From NCBI GenBank assembly GCA_035947555.1, contig DASZJZ010000040.1:1-49520 (forward strand): a stretch of DNA of 49,520 bases, read 5' to 3'. Shown one piece after another: positions 1-9,205 of the stretch; positions within the stretch are counted from its first letter, which is position 1; the number at the start of each line of letters is the position of its first letter. Under the pieces are notes generated by a model. The model was given only the letters and a program-made list of their open reading frames with translations. It was not told the origin of the DNA and searched no databases. The stretch comes from JACVRW01 sp035947555. GTDB lineage: Bacteria > Actinomycetota > Thermoleophilia > Solirubrobacterales > Thermoleophilaceae. The position numbers and the translations under genes were made by a program.

Positions 1-1963
1 GGCCGAGGTCCGCGCGCTCCGCGGCCACCCCCTGGCGACGGGTGGTGACCTCACCCGCGTCGCCGCGGGCGGCGCTCGTGGCCAGGAACCCCGACGACTG
101 CGACTCCGCCGGCGCGCGAATCGGCGTCGGGTCGAACGGCACCCAGCCAATCCCGGTGAAGTAGACCTCGACCCAGGAGTGGGCGTCGAGGTCGCGCACG
201 CGGTATTCCCCGGTGTCGGTGTTGTAGGAGCCGGGCGAGAAGCCGGCCGCCACCCGTGCGGGGATCCCGACCATCCGCAGCATCAGCGCCATGGCGCCCG
301 AGAACTGCTGGCAGTAGCCCGCACGCTCCTGGAACAGAAACCCGTGCAGCGGAATCGGGCGGGTCGGCACCCGCTCGGCGTACCGGTAGTCCTCCTGGAG
401 GCGGGTCTCGATCGCCTTGACGGCGTCGTACGGCGTCCCCGCACCCTCCGTCCACTCGAGCGCGAGCTCGTAGACCTCCTCGTACGCGGAGTCGCGCAGC
501 TGGGCGTCTGCGAACGAGACGTCGCGCAGGGCCTCGTTCCTGAGCGGGACGGTCACCGACTCGCGCGTCTCGAACGCCTCGCTGCGGGCGGCGTCGCCCT
601 GCAGGCCGACGCCCTCCGTGGCCGACTCCCCCGGGCCCGGCAGGAAGATGCGCGTGTACGTGGCGTAGTCGTTGGGATAGCCCTCCTCGGTGGAGCGCCG
701 CATGAGGTTGCGGCCGGGGTCGGGCGCGTAGGCGTGGACGGTGTACGAGTCGCCCTCTTCGAGCGCATCGCCGCGTAGGCGGGTGGTGCCGTCGGCGCTG
801 TACCTGACGCGCGGTCCCTCCACCTCGTGCGTGATGCCCGCCCCCACGATCAGCTCGCTGGTGAGCGAGCGGACCGTCACCTCGATCTCCTCGTCCCAGC
901 GCTCGTTGTACTCGCGGAGGTCCCAGGTGGGTCCTATCTCCTGGCCGAAGTAGGCGGGCAGCTCGGAATTCTCGTCGCGGAAGGCGGCGTCCGGAGTGCG
1001 GATCCAGCGGAAGCCGTCGAATCCGTCGAGCGTCTCGGCCTTCCAGTAGTGCGGGCGGTCGGAGCGGATGTTGAGCAGGGTGGTGCCGTCGCGCGGCCAG
1101 TCGAGCGGGCCGTACTCGTGGTTCCAGCTGAACGTGAGCGGCTTGCCCCCGCCGAACCAGTTCCAGGCGCGGTAGTTCCACCAGGGCTGGTCCCCGTCGA
1201 GTGCCGCCGCGGGAGGCAGCGACAGCACCCCCAGCGCGAGCACGAGAGCCGCGCCGGCGGCCGCCTCGCGCGTGCCGAGCCGGGGCAGCCACAGCCAGGC
1301 GGCCACGAGCACGAGGAGCACCAGGCCGCGCAGCAGCGGCTGGCCGGGATCGTGCTCGACGACCGCGGTGCCGTACAGCACCAGCAGCACCACCAGCCCG
1401 GCCGCGCGCAGCAGCGAGGCGCCGCGCCGGGTGGGGAAGAAGGCGAGCGTGGCGGCGATGGCGAGCAAGAAGGGGGCGCCGAGGAGGATCGACTGGCGGA
1501 TCCACCAGTCCTGGCCGTCGTAGGGCCAGTTCACTCCCTGGATGCCGCCGAGGCCGCGGTCGAGGCCGTCGGCGAACTCGCCCCAGTTCTCGGGCCCGAG
1601 CAGCCGCAGCGGGAGACCGGCGGCGCCGAGGCCGAGGCAGAGGGCGGCCGCGCCCGTGAGCAGCGCCAGGCAGACGACGAGCGCGCGGGCGGCGCGGCGG
1701 CGCCCACCGAGCGCCTGCGTGATGACGCGGGCGGTGGACGCCATGCCGAGCACCGAAAGCACGGCCGCGGCGCCGACCGCGACCATCACCACCAGCAGCG
1801 TCCGCCCGAACGGCACGCCGGCGACGAGCGCGGACCAGTGCGCGGCCCCGAAGAGGGCGAGGGCGGCAAAGGTGCCGAGCCGGATGAGCCCGACGCGGGC
1901 CTCGGAGGAGAGCGCGGGCGCGGCGGATGCCGGCCGGGCCGCAGCGGCGGCCGCGCCGCTCAT
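1..1963 (-). CDS. TgpA-type membrane transglutaminase-like protein, partial (C-terminus beyond window)
   Basis: This is a membrane-anchored transglutaminase-like cysteine protease or transferase. The first ~250 residues contain several hydrophobic helices; a long extracytoplasmic part follows, with the transglutaminase core near the visible C-terminus. The catalytic triad can be read directly: Cys551 (in GYCQQFSG), His595 (in DAHSWVEVY) and Asp611 (in PFDPTP). The frame is open to base 1, so at least 654 residues are present and the end, which in this family often carries a last helix, is missing. The ATG at 1963 overlaps the TGA of the DUF58 gene as ATGA. MoxR, DUF58 and transglutaminase genes commonly travel together and are thought to act as an envelope chaperone/maturation set. 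The substrate is unknown. Confidence 0.88.
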   Translation of the reverse strand, partial: MSGAAAAAARPASAAPALSSEARVGLIRLGTFAALALFGAAHWSALVAGVPFGRTLLVVMVAVGAAAVLSVLGMASTARVITQALGGRRRAARALVVCLALLTGAAALCLGLGAAGLPLRLLGPENWGEFADGLDRGLGGIQGVNWPYDGQDWWIRQSILLGAPFLLAIAATLAFFPTRRGASLLRAAGLVVLLVLYGTAVVEHDPGQPLLRGLVLLVLVAAWLWLPRLGTREAAAGAALVLALGVLSLPPAAALDGDQPWWNYRAWNWFGGGKPLTFSWNHEYGPLDWPRDGTTLLNIRSDRPHYWKAETLDGFDGFRWIRTPDAAFRDENSELPAYFGQEIGPTWDLREYNERWDEEIEVTVRSLTSELIVGAGITHEVEGPRVRYSADGTTRLRGDALEEGDSYTVHAYAPDPGRNLMRRSTEEGYPNDYATYTRIFLPGPGESATEGVGLQGDAARSEAFETRESVTVPLRNEALRDVSFADAQLRDSAYEEVYELALEWTEGAGTPYDAVKAIETRLQEDYRYAERVPTRPIPLHGFLFQERAGYCQQFSGAMALMLRMVGIPARVAAGFSPGSYNTDTGEYRVRDLDAHSWVEVYFTGIGWVPFDPTPIRAPAESQSSGFLATSAARGDAGEVTTRRQGVAAERADLG

Positions 1964-3075
1964 GCCGCCACGCTCCGCCGCACCCGCTCCACCTGGCAGC
2001 CCGTGCAGCCCGCCACTTCGAAGATCGGCGTCACCCCGGGCAGCGCGGTCGGGGACACCAGCAGACGCGCGCCCGCCGGCAGCCGCTCCAGCGCCCGCGG
2101 CGCTCGCCTCAGGTCCGCGCCGGTGACCCAAACGACCGCGCCCCCGCGCGGCCCCAGTGAGGCGGAGCTCGGCGGTGGCCCGGGCTCCAAGAGAGCCAGC
2201 CGCACGTGGATCGCCGTCCAGGAGCCCATGTCGTGCGCGATCTCGATCGGACGCCGCTCGCCCGGCAGCAGGATGGCGCACCCGCCGGCCCGCGCCAGGT
2301 GCACGCACAGCGACGCCGCGGCCCGCACCGCCATGTCGAGCTCCTCCTCACCCGAGGGGGCGGAAGGATCCATCACGATCAGCGGCGCCGAGTCGAGCTC
2401 GGCCACGAGCCGCCGCTCGAGCATCTCGCCGCGCCGGGCCACCGTCGGCCAGTGGATGCGCGAGGCGGGCGCCCCCTCGCGGTAGGGCCGCAGCCCGTCG
2501 ATCTCGAGCTCCGCGAGCGAGGCGTCGAGGCGGCGCCCCATCACGCCCGGATCGATGCCCTGGCCGCCCTGCTCGCCGGCCCCGGCGCCGCCACCGCCGG
2601 GCGCAGTGACCGGCTCGATCCGCGGCAGGACGAGCACCTCCTCCCCGCCCTTGTCTACGATCTCGCGCGAGTACAGCCGCAGCGGGTCGCGGATCACGAG
2701 CCGCCCCGGCTCGAGCACCCGCCGCCCGCGGCGCGAGAAGCGCACGTTGATCCGCACGCGCCGCGACCAGCGGCCGGCGATCGGCACCGGCCAGCCGAGC
2801 AGCGGCTCGATCAGCTCGCCGCCCGGCGGCGGCAGCATGCCCGCGGTCACCTCGATGCGAAGCGGATACGGCTCCTCCTCGACCACCCTCGCCGGGCCGG
2901 CCTGACGCACGATCCGCGCGCCGCTGGCCGACAGCAGCACCCACGCGGTCGACCCCACTGCGATGGCGAACAGGGCTACACCGGGCACGTAGAGCGACAC
3001 CGTGTCGAACGTCCCGCCCGCCAGGCAGAGGGCCACGCCGAGCGCGGCTGTGGCGAGCGGGCGCAGCAGCTGCAT
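1960..3075 (-). CDS. DUF58 domain protein
   Basis: The 371-residue product has two hydrophobic helices at residues ~5-25 and ~28-48, then a soluble region. The DUF58 signature lies at about 195-213 (LRPYREG, then SRIHW and ARRGE), followed by a von Willebrand-A-like strand with Asp236 (VMDPS). A glycine-rich loop sits at ~160-173. The gene starts 8 bp after the moxR stop and overlaps the transglutaminase start by 4 bp, so the three genes form one operon. DUF58 proteins are presumed partners of MoxR ATPases; no enzymatic activity can be assigned. The cysteine pair near the C-terminus (AGCTGCQ) is unusual and could bind metal or form a disulfide. Confidence 0.88.
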   Translation of the reverse strand: MQLLRPLATAALGVALCLAGGTFDTVSLYVPGVALFAIAVGSTAWVLLSASGARIVRQAGPARVVEEEPYPLRIEVTAGMLPPPGGELIEPLLGWPVPIAGRWSRRVRINVRFSRRGRRVLEPGRLVIRDPLRLYSREIVDKGGEEVLVLPRIEPVTAPGGGGAGAGEQGGQGIDPGVMGRRLDASLAELEIDGLRPYREGAPASRIHWPTVARRGEMLERRLVAELDSAPLIVMDPSAPSGEEELDMAVRAAASLCVHLARAGGCAILLPGERRPIEIAHDMGSWTAIHVRLALLEPGPPPSSASLGPRGGAVVWVTGADLRRAPRALERLPAGARLLVSPTALPGVTPIFEVAGCTGCQVERVRRSVAA

Positions 3076-3083
3076 CGCCGTGC

Positions 3084-4034
3084 CTACAGCGCGGGCACTC
3101 GCTCCAGCGCGGTGCGCACCACCGCGGCGCGCTCCTCGGGCCCCGAGCCCGGAGCGAGCAGCAGGCGGTGGGTGAGCACGGAGCCGGCGAGCGCCTGCAC
3201 GTCGTCGGGCAGGGCGTGGTCGCGGCCGTCAAGCGCCGCGACCGCCTTCGCCGCGCGGAAGAGCATCAGCCCGGCGCGCGGCGAGGCGCCCAGGTCCACG
3301 CGCGGATCGGCCCGTGTGGCGTCGAGGATCGCCACCACGTAGCGGCGCAGCGCCTCGCTGCCGTGCACGGCCGCGGCGGCCGCCTGGGCGGACAGCACGT
3401 CGGCCACGTCGGCCACCGGCTCGAGGTCGAGCACGCGGTCCCGCTCGGCGTGGTCGAGCAGCATGTCGCTCTCCTGCTGCGCCGTCGGGTAGCCGAGCGA
3501 CACGCGCACCATGAAGCGGTCGAGCTGGGCCTCCGGCAGCGGGTAGGTGCCTTCGTACTCCACCGGGTTCTGGGTGGCGACCACGAGGAACGGGCGTGCC
3601 AGCTCGTGGGTGTGCTTGTCGACCGTCACATGCCGCTCCTGCATGCACTCGAGCAGCCCAGACTGCGTCTTCGGGGACGCCCGGTTCACCTCGTCGACCA
3701 GCACCACGTTGGCGAACACCGGGCCCGGGCGGAACTCGAAGCGGTTCTCGCGCTGGTTGAAGACGTTCGTGCCGACCACGTCGGCCGGCAGGAGGTCGGC
3801 CGTGCACTGCACGCGCGCGTACTCGGCGTCGACGGACCGGGCGAGTGCCCGCGCCAACGCCGTCTTGCCCACGCCGGGGTAGTCCTCGATCAGCACGTGG
3901 CCCTCGGCGAAGAGCGCGACCAGCACGTCGCGGATCACCTGCTCGGGTGCCTTCACGGCCCGCGCGATGTTCTCGCGCAGGCGGGCGCCGAGCTCCGCGA
4001 CCTGCGACGGGTCCAGCTCTGGGACGGTCGCCAT
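3084..4034 (-). CDS. MoxR-family AAA+ ATPase
   Basis: This is a 316-residue cytoplasmic AAA+ ATPase. Walker A is DYPGVGKTAL at 51-60, Walker B is VLVDEVNRAS at 111-120, and the MoxR sensor segment ATQNPVEYEGTYPLPEAQ starts at ~153. A C-terminal lid domain completes the usual AAA_3 plus lid length. The start is the ATG at 4034; the frame is open further upstream but that part is not MoxR-like and would overlap trpC. It is the first gene of the moxR-DUF58-transglutaminase set and lies 26 bp after the trpC stop. MoxR ATPases act as chaperones that insert cofactors or mature extracytoplasmic proteins; the client is probably the neighbouring pair or an envelope complex. Confidence 0.92.
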   Translation of the reverse strand: MATVPELDPSQVAELGARLRENIARAVKAPEQVIRDVLVALFAEGHVLIEDYPGVGKTALARALARSVDAEYARVQCTADLLPADVVGTNVFNQRENRFEFRPGPVFANVVLVDEVNRASPKTQSGLLECMQERHVTVDKHTHELARPFLVVATQNPVEYEGTYPLPEAQLDRFMVRVSLGYPTAQQESDMLLDHAERDRVLDLEPVADVADVLSAQAAAAAVHGSEALRRYVVAILDATRADPRVDLGASPRAGLMLFRAAKAVAALDGRDHALPDDVQALAGSVLTHRLLLAPGSGPEERAAVVRTALERVPAL

Positions 4035-4060
4035 GCAGCACCATGGTAGGGGGTACGTTC

Positions 4061-4858
4061 CTACGCCTGGGTCGGTTCCTCGGACCGCGTCAGCTCCCGC
4101 ACGGCCGCCTCCGTATCGGGAGCGCGCATCAGCACCTCGCCGATCAGCACCGCGTCCACGCCGACCTGCTCGAGCTCCTCGATCTGCTCGCGATAGTGGA
4201 TGCCCGACTCGGAGACCACGACCTTCCCAGCGGGTACGTCCGCGAGCAGGTCGAAGGTCCGCTGAAGGTCGACCGTGAAGTCCTCGAGGTTGCGGTTGTT
4301 GATGCCGAGCACGTCCGCGTCGACCTCGAGCGCCGCCTCCAGCTCCTCCTCGCGCGAGACCTCCACGACGGCGTCGAGGTCGAGCGCGCGCGCCTCGCGA
4401 TAGAGCGCGGCCAGCTGCTCGGGCTCGACTGAGCCGACCACGAGCAGGACGGCGTCTGCGCCCGCCGCCTTCGCCTCGTAGAGCTGGTAGGGGTCGATCG
4501 TGAAGTCCTTGCGGAGGATCGGCAGCTCGGTGGCGGCCCGGGCCTCGCGCAGGTCGGCCAGCGACCCGCCGAAGTGGGCCTCCTCGGTGAGCACGGACAC
4601 CGCTGCGGCGCCGCCGCGCTCGTAGGCGCGGACGACGTCGGCGCACTGCGCGCCCTCGCGGATCGTGCCTGCGGACGGCGAGCGGCGCTTGTGCTCGGCG
4701 ATCAGCGAAGTGCCCGGCCGCGCGAGCGCCTCGGTGAACGGCCGCCCCTCCGGCTGGGAGCCGACCTCGCGCTCGAGCTCGGCGATGGAGCGCTCGCGCT
4801 TGCGGCGGTCGAGCGCGTCGCGCGTGGCGTCGACGAGCTCGTCGAGGCGGATGCTCAC
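4061..4858 (-). CDS. trpC: indole-3-glycerol phosphate synthase
   Basis: TrpC converts carboxyphenylaminodeoxyribulose phosphate into indole-3-glycerol phosphate in tryptophan synthesis. The 265-residue product is a normal single-domain length. Family motifs are visible: AEHKRRSPSAG at ~54-64 (catalytic Glu and Lys), LRKDFTIDPYQ at 115-125, LGINNRNL at ~188 and SESGI at ~220. The GTG start at 4858 overlaps the trpD TGA as GTGA. There is no fused TrpF domain, and trpF, trpB and trpA are not in this window, so the last steps must be encoded elsewhere. It is the 3'-most gene of the trp block. Confidence 0.95.
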   Translation of the reverse strand: MSIRLDELVDATRDALDRRKRERSIAELEREVGSQPEGRPFTEALARPGTSLIAEHKRRSPSAGTIREGAQCADVVRAYERGGAAAVSVLTEEAHFGGSLADLREARAATELPILRKDFTIDPYQLYEAKAAGADAVLLVVGSVEPEQLAALYREARALDLDAVVEVSREEELEAALEVDADVLGINNRNLEDFTVDLQRTFDLLADVPAGKVVVSESGIHYREQIEELEQVGVDAVLIGEVLMRAPDTEAAVRELTRSEEPTQA

Positions 4859-5868
4859 CGGGCGAACTCCAGGTAGCGGTCGAGCTTCTCGCCGGCCGCC
4901 CCCGAGTCGATCGACTCCTCGGCGCGCTCGACCCCCTCGCGCAGCGACTCCGCCCGCCCCCCGACATAGATCGCGGCCGCCGCGTTCAGGAGCGCAAGCG
5001 AGCGCTCTGTTCCGCGCTCCCCGGCCAGCACCCCGCGCAGCACGCGGGCGTTCTCCTCCGGCATCCCGGCGCCCACCGCGCCGTCCGTGGCCGGCTCCAG
5101 CCCGACCTCCTCCGGCGTCACGTCGTAGGTGGAGAGCCGGCCGTCCCTCAGCTCCACCACCCGGGTCGCGCCCGAGACCGAGAACTCGTCCAGGCCATCG
5201 GCGCTCGACACTACCAGGGCCCTGTCGGTGCCGAGCTGCCCCAGAGCCGCCGCCATCGTCTCGATCTTGGTGGGATCGGACACGCCGATCACCTGGCGCC
5301 GCGCGCCCGCGGGGTTCGTCAGCGGCCCGAGGAAGTTGAAGATCGTGCGCACGCCGAGCGCCTTGCGCACCGGCACCACGTAGCGCATCGCCGAGTGGTG
5401 ACGCGGGGCGAACATGAACCCGAACCCGACCGCGTCGATGCAGCGGGCCACGTCGTCCGGCTCCAGGTCGATCCGGGCGCCGAGCGCCTCGAGCACGTCG
5501 GCCGAGCCGCACTGGCTCGTGGCCGAGCGGTTGCCGTGCTTGGCCACGCGGCAGCCGGCGCCGGCCGCCACGAACGCCGCCGTGGTTGACACGTTGAACG
5601 TCGGCCGGCCTCCGCCCGTGCCGGCGGTGTCCACGAGGTCGTCGCCGGCCTCCACCGGCAGGGCCAGCGCCCGCATGGTCGAGGCGAAGCCGGCGATCTC
5701 CTGCACCGTCTCGCCCTTGGTGCGCAGGGCCATCAGGAAGCCGGCGGTCTCCGCCTCGGAGGCGCCGCCCTCCATCACCTCGCGCAGGACGAGTGCGGCC
5801 TCGTCCGCGGATAGGTCCTCGCCGCCCGCCACGCGGTCGATCGCCCTCGTGAGCACCGGGTTGCTCAT
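4855..5868 (-). CDS. trpD: anthranilate phosphoribosyltransferase
   Basis: TrpD transfers phosphoribosyl from PRPP to anthranilate. The 337-residue product has the normal length. The PRPP/Mg loop is seen at 80-95 (DTAGTGGGRPTFNVST), KHGNRS is at 110-115 and the FNFLGPLTNPA motif lies further on. The ATG at 5868 overlaps the trpG TGA as ATGA, and the gene's own TGA overlaps trpC, so translation of trpG, trpD and trpC is probably coupled. It is a stand-alone TrpD, not fused to the glutaminase as in enterobacteria. Confidence 0.96.
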   Translation of the reverse strand: MSNPVLTRAIDRVAGGEDLSADEAALVLREVMEGGASEAETAGFLMALRTKGETVQEIAGFASTMRALALPVEAGDDLVDTAGTGGGRPTFNVSTTAAFVAAGAGCRVAKHGNRSATSQCGSADVLEALGARIDLEPDDVARCIDAVGFGFMFAPRHHSAMRYVVPVRKALGVRTIFNFLGPLTNPAGARRQVIGVSDPTKIETMAAALGQLGTDRALVVSSADGLDEFSVSGATRVVELRDGRLSTYDVTPEEVGLEPATDGAVGAGMPEENARVLRGVLAGERGTERSLALLNAAAAIYVGGRAESLREGVERAEESIDSGAAGEKLDRYLEFAR

Positions 5869-6416
5869 GCCAGGAAGTTCCGCAGCATCTGCTTCCCCTC
5901 CGGCGTCAGCACCGACTCGGGGTGGAACTGCACGCCCTCCACCGGCAGGTCGCGGTGGCGCAGGCCCATGATCACGTCGCCGGCCCGGGCCGAGACCTCG
6001 AGCTCGCCGGGCAACGCGTCGGGGGCGACCACGAGCGAGTGGTAGCGACCCACCACGAGCGGCGACTCGAGCCCGGCGTAGATGGTCCTGCCGTCGTGCT
6101 CCATCACGGCGGTCTTGCCGTGCACCGGATCGCCGCGCACGACCCTGCCGCCGAACTCCTGGGCGAGCGACTGGTGCCCCAGGCACACGCCGAGGACCGG
6201 CGTGCCGCGCTCGCCGAAGCGGCGCACCGCCTGCATCGACAGCCCGGCCTCGTTCGGCGTGCACGGGCCGGGCGACACGATGAGGCGGTCCGGCTCGCGG
6301 TCGAGGAGGCTGTCCACGTCGTTCCTCAACACCTCGATCTCGGCCCCCAGCTCCCCGAGGTACTGGACCAGGTTGTAAGTGAACGAGTCGTAGTTGTCGA
6401 CGACGAGGACGTTCAC
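5865..6416 (-). CDS. trpG: anthranilate synthase glutaminase subunit
   Basis: TrpG is the class I glutamine amidotransferase that supplies ammonia to TrpE; in many bacteria it also serves aminodeoxychorismate synthase (PabA). It has 183 residues. The nucleophile is Cys78 in GVCLGHQ, and the His165/Glu167 pair lies in VQFHPES. The N-terminus begins VLVVDNYDSFTYNL, typical of the family. The GTG start at 6416 overlaps the trpE TGA as GTGA; no ATG is available near it. No pabB was seen in the window, so a dual TrpG/PabA role is possible but unproven. Confidence 0.95.
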   Translation of the reverse strand: MNVLVVDNYDSFTYNLVQYLGELGAEIEVLRNDVDSLLDREPDRLIVSPGPCTPNEAGLSMQAVRRFGERGTPVLGVCLGHQSLAQEFGGRVVRGDPVHGKTAVMEHDGRTIYAGLESPLVVGRYHSLVVAPDALPGELEVSARAGDVIMGLRHRDLPVEGVQFHPESVLTPEGKQMLRNFLA

Positions 6417-7861
6417 GCCCACTCCCGCTGAGCACAGGCGAGGCGAATCGCGTCCATCACCGCGCCCGCCTTCGCCTCGGACTCGCGGTTCTCGGCGCCC
6501 GGGTCGGAGTCGGCCACGATGCCTCCGCCGGCCTGCAGGTAGGCCTTTCCGTCTCGCACGAAGGTCGCGCGGATGTTGATGCAGGTGTCGAGGTCGCCGG
6601 TGTAGGAGAGGTAGCCGACCGCCCCTCCGTACGGGCCGCGCTTGACCGGCTCGAGCTCGTCGATTATCTGCATGGCGCGGATCTTGGGTGCGCCGGACAG
6701 CGTGCCCGCGGGCAGCGTCGCCCTGAGGGCGTCCATCGGGGTGACGCCGTCGCGCAGCCGGCCCGACACCGACGACACGATGTGGATCACGTGCGAGTAC
6801 GTCTCCACGGCCATCAGCTCGTCCACCTTGACGCTGCCGTACTCGCACACGCGGCCGAGGTCGTTGCGGCCCAGGTCCACGAGCATCACGTGCTCGGCGC
6901 GCTCCTTCTCGTCGCTCAGGAGGTCGTCGGCCAGGCCGTCGTCGGAGCCCGTGCGGGGGCGCGTGCCCGCGATCGGCCGCAGCTCCACGCGGTCGCCGCT
7001 CACCTTCACGAGGGACTCCGGCGAGGCCCCCGCTATCTGGAAGTCCTCGAAGTCGAGGAAGTACATGTAGGGGCTCGGGTTGATCGCGCGCAGGCCGCGG
7101 TAGATCGAGAAGGCCTCGACCGGGCAGTTCGCCGTCCAGCGCTGGGACGGCACCACCTGGTAGGCGTCGCCCGCGTGGATGTACTCGATCGCCCGCCCGA
7201 CCGCCGCGCCGTAGCCGGTCGGGCCGAGGTTGGAGAAGAACTCGGGCGGGTCCTGCTTTCCGGTGCCGCCCTGGGGCACGGGGCCGGCCAGCCGCTCCTT
7301 GACCTCGGCGATCGCGGTGGCGGCCTGCTCATAGGAGCGTTCGAGATCGTCCTCGACGAAGACGTTCGCCAAAAGGGTCACCTCGTGGCGCAGGTGGTCG
7401 AAGCCCACCATCAGGTCGGTGAGCATCAGCGCGAGGTCGGGGAGGCCGACCTCGTCCGGGTTCGGCACCCCGACCGTCGGCTCGGCGCTGCGCACCAGGT
7501 CGTAGCCGAACAGCCCAACCGCGCCGCCCGCGAACGGCGGAAGCCCTTCGAGGGATGCGATCCGGTAGCGCCCCATCTCCTCGGCCACCGCGGCGTACGG
7601 GTCGGGGTGATCGCCGAGCGCCATCCGGATGGTCGCCCGCGGGCGAAAGCCGAGGAACGACCAGCGCCCGACCCGCTGCCCCTGCTCGGCCGACTCGAGC
7701 AGGAACGACGGCCCCTCGCCGCGCAGCTTGAGGTAGGCGGACACCGGGGTCTCGCAGTCCGCGATGAAGGTGTGGCGGAGCGGCACGAGGTTGTGATCGC
7801 GCGCCAGCTCGCGGACCCGGTCGAGGCCCGGCGAGAGCTCGAGGTCAACGGCGACGCTCAT
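6413..7861 (-). CDS. trpE: anthranilate synthase component I
   Basis: TrpE makes anthranilate from chorismate, using ammonia from TrpG. The 482-residue product has an N-terminal regulatory half with the LLES feedback-site motif at ~54-57. The chorismate-binding domain follows, with PIAGTRPR, DEKERAEHVMLVDLGRNDLGRV and TLPAGTLSGAPKIRAM. The intact LLES suggests feedback inhibition by tryptophan. The start overlaps the hisIE 3' end by 17 bp, so hisIE and trpE are probably co-transcribed. No leader peptide rich in Trp codons is visible, as there is no leader space between hisIE and trpE. Confidence 0.96.
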   Translation of the reverse strand: MSVAVDLELSPGLDRVRELARDHNLVPLRHTFIADCETPVSAYLKLRGEGPSFLLESAEQGQRVGRWSFLGFRPRATIRMALGDHPDPYAAVAEEMGRYRIASLEGLPPFAGGAVGLFGYDLVRSAEPTVGVPNPDEVGLPDLALMLTDLMVGFDHLRHEVTLLANVFVEDDLERSYEQAATAIAEVKERLAGPVPQGGTGKQDPPEFFSNLGPTGYGAAVGRAIEYIHAGDAYQVVPSQRWTANCPVEAFSIYRGLRAINPSPYMYFLDFEDFQIAGASPESLVKVSGDRVELRPIAGTRPRTGSDDGLADDLLSDEKERAEHVMLVDLGRNDLGRVCEYGSVKVDELMAVETYSHVIHIVSSVSGRLRDGVTPMDALRATLPAGTLSGAPKIRAMQIIDELEPVKRGPYGGAVGYLSYTGDLDTCINIRATFVRDGKAYLQAGGGIVADSDPGAENRESEAKAGAVMDAIRLACAQREWA

Positions 7862-8417
7862 TGAGCACGTCGTAGGCGTCGGCGAGGCGAAGGCCGCGCT
7901 CGGCGAGCAGGACGGTCAGGTGGTAGAGAACGTCGGCGGCCTCCTCGGCCAGGCGCTGATCCGACTCGTCCCGGGCGGCGCGTGCGACCTCCTCCGCCTC
8001 CTCCCGGACCTTCGCGCCGAGCCGCTCGGGCTCGGAGAGCAGCGCGGCGGTGTAGCTCTCCGCCGGATCCGCCGAGCGGCGCTCCGCGATGGTGCGTTCG
8101 AGCGCCGGCAGGGCCTCGGCCGGCTGCGGGTCCATCTCGCCGCGGTGGAAGCAGGTGCGCTCGCCGGTGTGGCAGGCCGGCCCGGCGGGATCGACCAGGG
8201 CGACGTAGGCGTCGCTGTCGCAGTCGTAGCGGATCGCCCTGACTCGCTGAACGTTGCCGGAGGTCTCGCCCTTGTGCCAGAGCTTGTCGCGGGAGCGCGA
8301 CCAGAACCACATCTCCCCGGTCTCGCGCGTGCGCGCGAGGGAGGCGTCGTTCACGTAGGCGAGCGTGAGCACCTCGCCGGTGCGGGCGTCCTGGACTACG
8401 CACGGAAACAATTCCAC
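7845..8417 (-). CDS. hisIE: bifunctional phosphoribosyl-AMP cyclohydrolase / phosphoribosyl-ATP pyrophosphatase
   Basis: This fusion carries out the second and third steps of histidine synthesis. The N-terminal HisI part (~1-105) shows EMWFWSRSRDKLWHKG, TSGN, DCDSDAY and the zinc-site region PACHTGERTCFHR. The C-terminal HisE part (~110-190) shows AKVREEAEEVARAARD and EEAADVLYHLTVLL. The 190-residue length matches known HisIE fusions. The start is a GTG at 8417. No other his gene is in the window. Its 17-bp overlap with trpE ties one his gene to the trp operon. Confidence 0.93.
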   Translation of the reverse strand: MELFPCVVQDARTGEVLTLAYVNDASLARTRETGEMWFWSRSRDKLWHKGETSGNVQRVRAIRYDCDSDAYVALVDPAGPACHTGERTCFHRGEMDPQPAEALPALERTIAERRSADPAESYTAALLSEPERLGAKVREEAEEVARAARDESDQRLAEEAADVLYHLTVLLAERGLRLADAYDVLNERRR

Positions 8418-8425
8418 GCCCCCGA

Positions 8426-9205
8426 TTATGGCCTCGTGCTGCCCATGGGCAGCTTCAGGAACTCGTACAGGGAGCCGATCGGGCTGAAGCCGAGCCGCCG
8501 GTACCAGCTTTGCGGCCAGTCGCCTGCATCGGTGAGCAGGAAGACCGGGTCGCAGCCCTCGGCGGCCGCGGCGTCCGCGGCGGCGCTCACGGCGGCCGTG
8601 GCGTGGCCCTCGTTACGGCGCGCCTCCAGCGTGCCGACCTCGTCGACCTGTGCGATGCCGTCGGCGGTGTAGAGGCGGCAGGCACAGGCGGGGTCCTCGG
8701 GCGGCGCCGCGAAGTCGCGGGCGCGCCTGATGCGGGCATAGCGCTCGTCCATCTCGGCCAGCTGCTGCACCGCCATCTCCTGCCACCCGAAGGGCTGCTC
8801 GCGGCGGAACGCGGCGAGCGTGGCCGCGCCCGTCTCACGGTCCACCTCCGCCCCGGCGCCCGGCCGGGAGCGGAGCTCCGGCGGGCGGTCGCGCACCATC
8901 ACAAGGAGCCGGTAGACGTTCCAGCCCTGCGCCGCGAGTCGCGGCGCGAGCCGAGCGCCGTGCTCGGGGTCGCCCACGAGGAGCTTCCGGTGGCCGACAT
9001 AGGTGAGCACCCGCTCGGCCTCCTCGGCCAGCTCCTCCGGACCGGCCGAGGCGTCCTCCACCGCCACCGCGTTCAGCGCCCACACGAGCGGCAGGCTCGG
9101 AGTGAGCAGGGCCTTGCCGTGCTCGGTCGGCCGGACCTCGTCCACGGCGGCCTCGTCGGCCCGCTGCAGATAGGTCTTGATGCGCTCCAGCGTCCCGTCG
9201 CTCAC
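8426..9205 (-). CDS. GNAT-like acetyltransferase domain protein
   Basis: The 259-residue product has an unclear N-terminal half and a C-terminal half that looks like a GNAT acetyltransferase. In that half, QVDEVGTLEARRNEGHATAA resembles the acetyl-CoA pyrophosphate loop, and DAGDWPQSWYRRLGFSPIGSLYEF resembles the closing strands. The GTG start at 9205 overlaps the era TGA as GTGA, and the stop lies 8 bp before hisIE. Substrate is not predictable. Genes of this shape are common between era and metabolic genes in actinobacteria, but no specific role is known to me. Confidence 0.75.
   Translation of the reverse strand: MSDGTLERIKTYLQRADEAAVDEVRPTEHGKALLTPSLPLVWALNAVAVEDASAGPEELAEEAERVLTYVGHRKLLVGDPEHGARLAPRLAAQGWNVYRLLVMVRDRPPELRSRPGAGAEVDRETGAATLAAFRREQPFGWQEMAVQQLAEMDERYARIRRARDFAAPPEDPACACRLYTADGIAQVDEVGTLEARRNEGHATAAVSAAADAAAAEGCDPVFLLTDAGDWPQSWYRRLGFSPIGSLYEFLKLPMGSTRP

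Noticed and set aside
827..2485. Long plus-strand open frame rich in Arg, Gly and Pro opposite the transglutaminase and DUF58 genes
   Set aside because: It is antisense shadow coding from high GC content; the minus strand encodes clear protein families with catalytic motifs.
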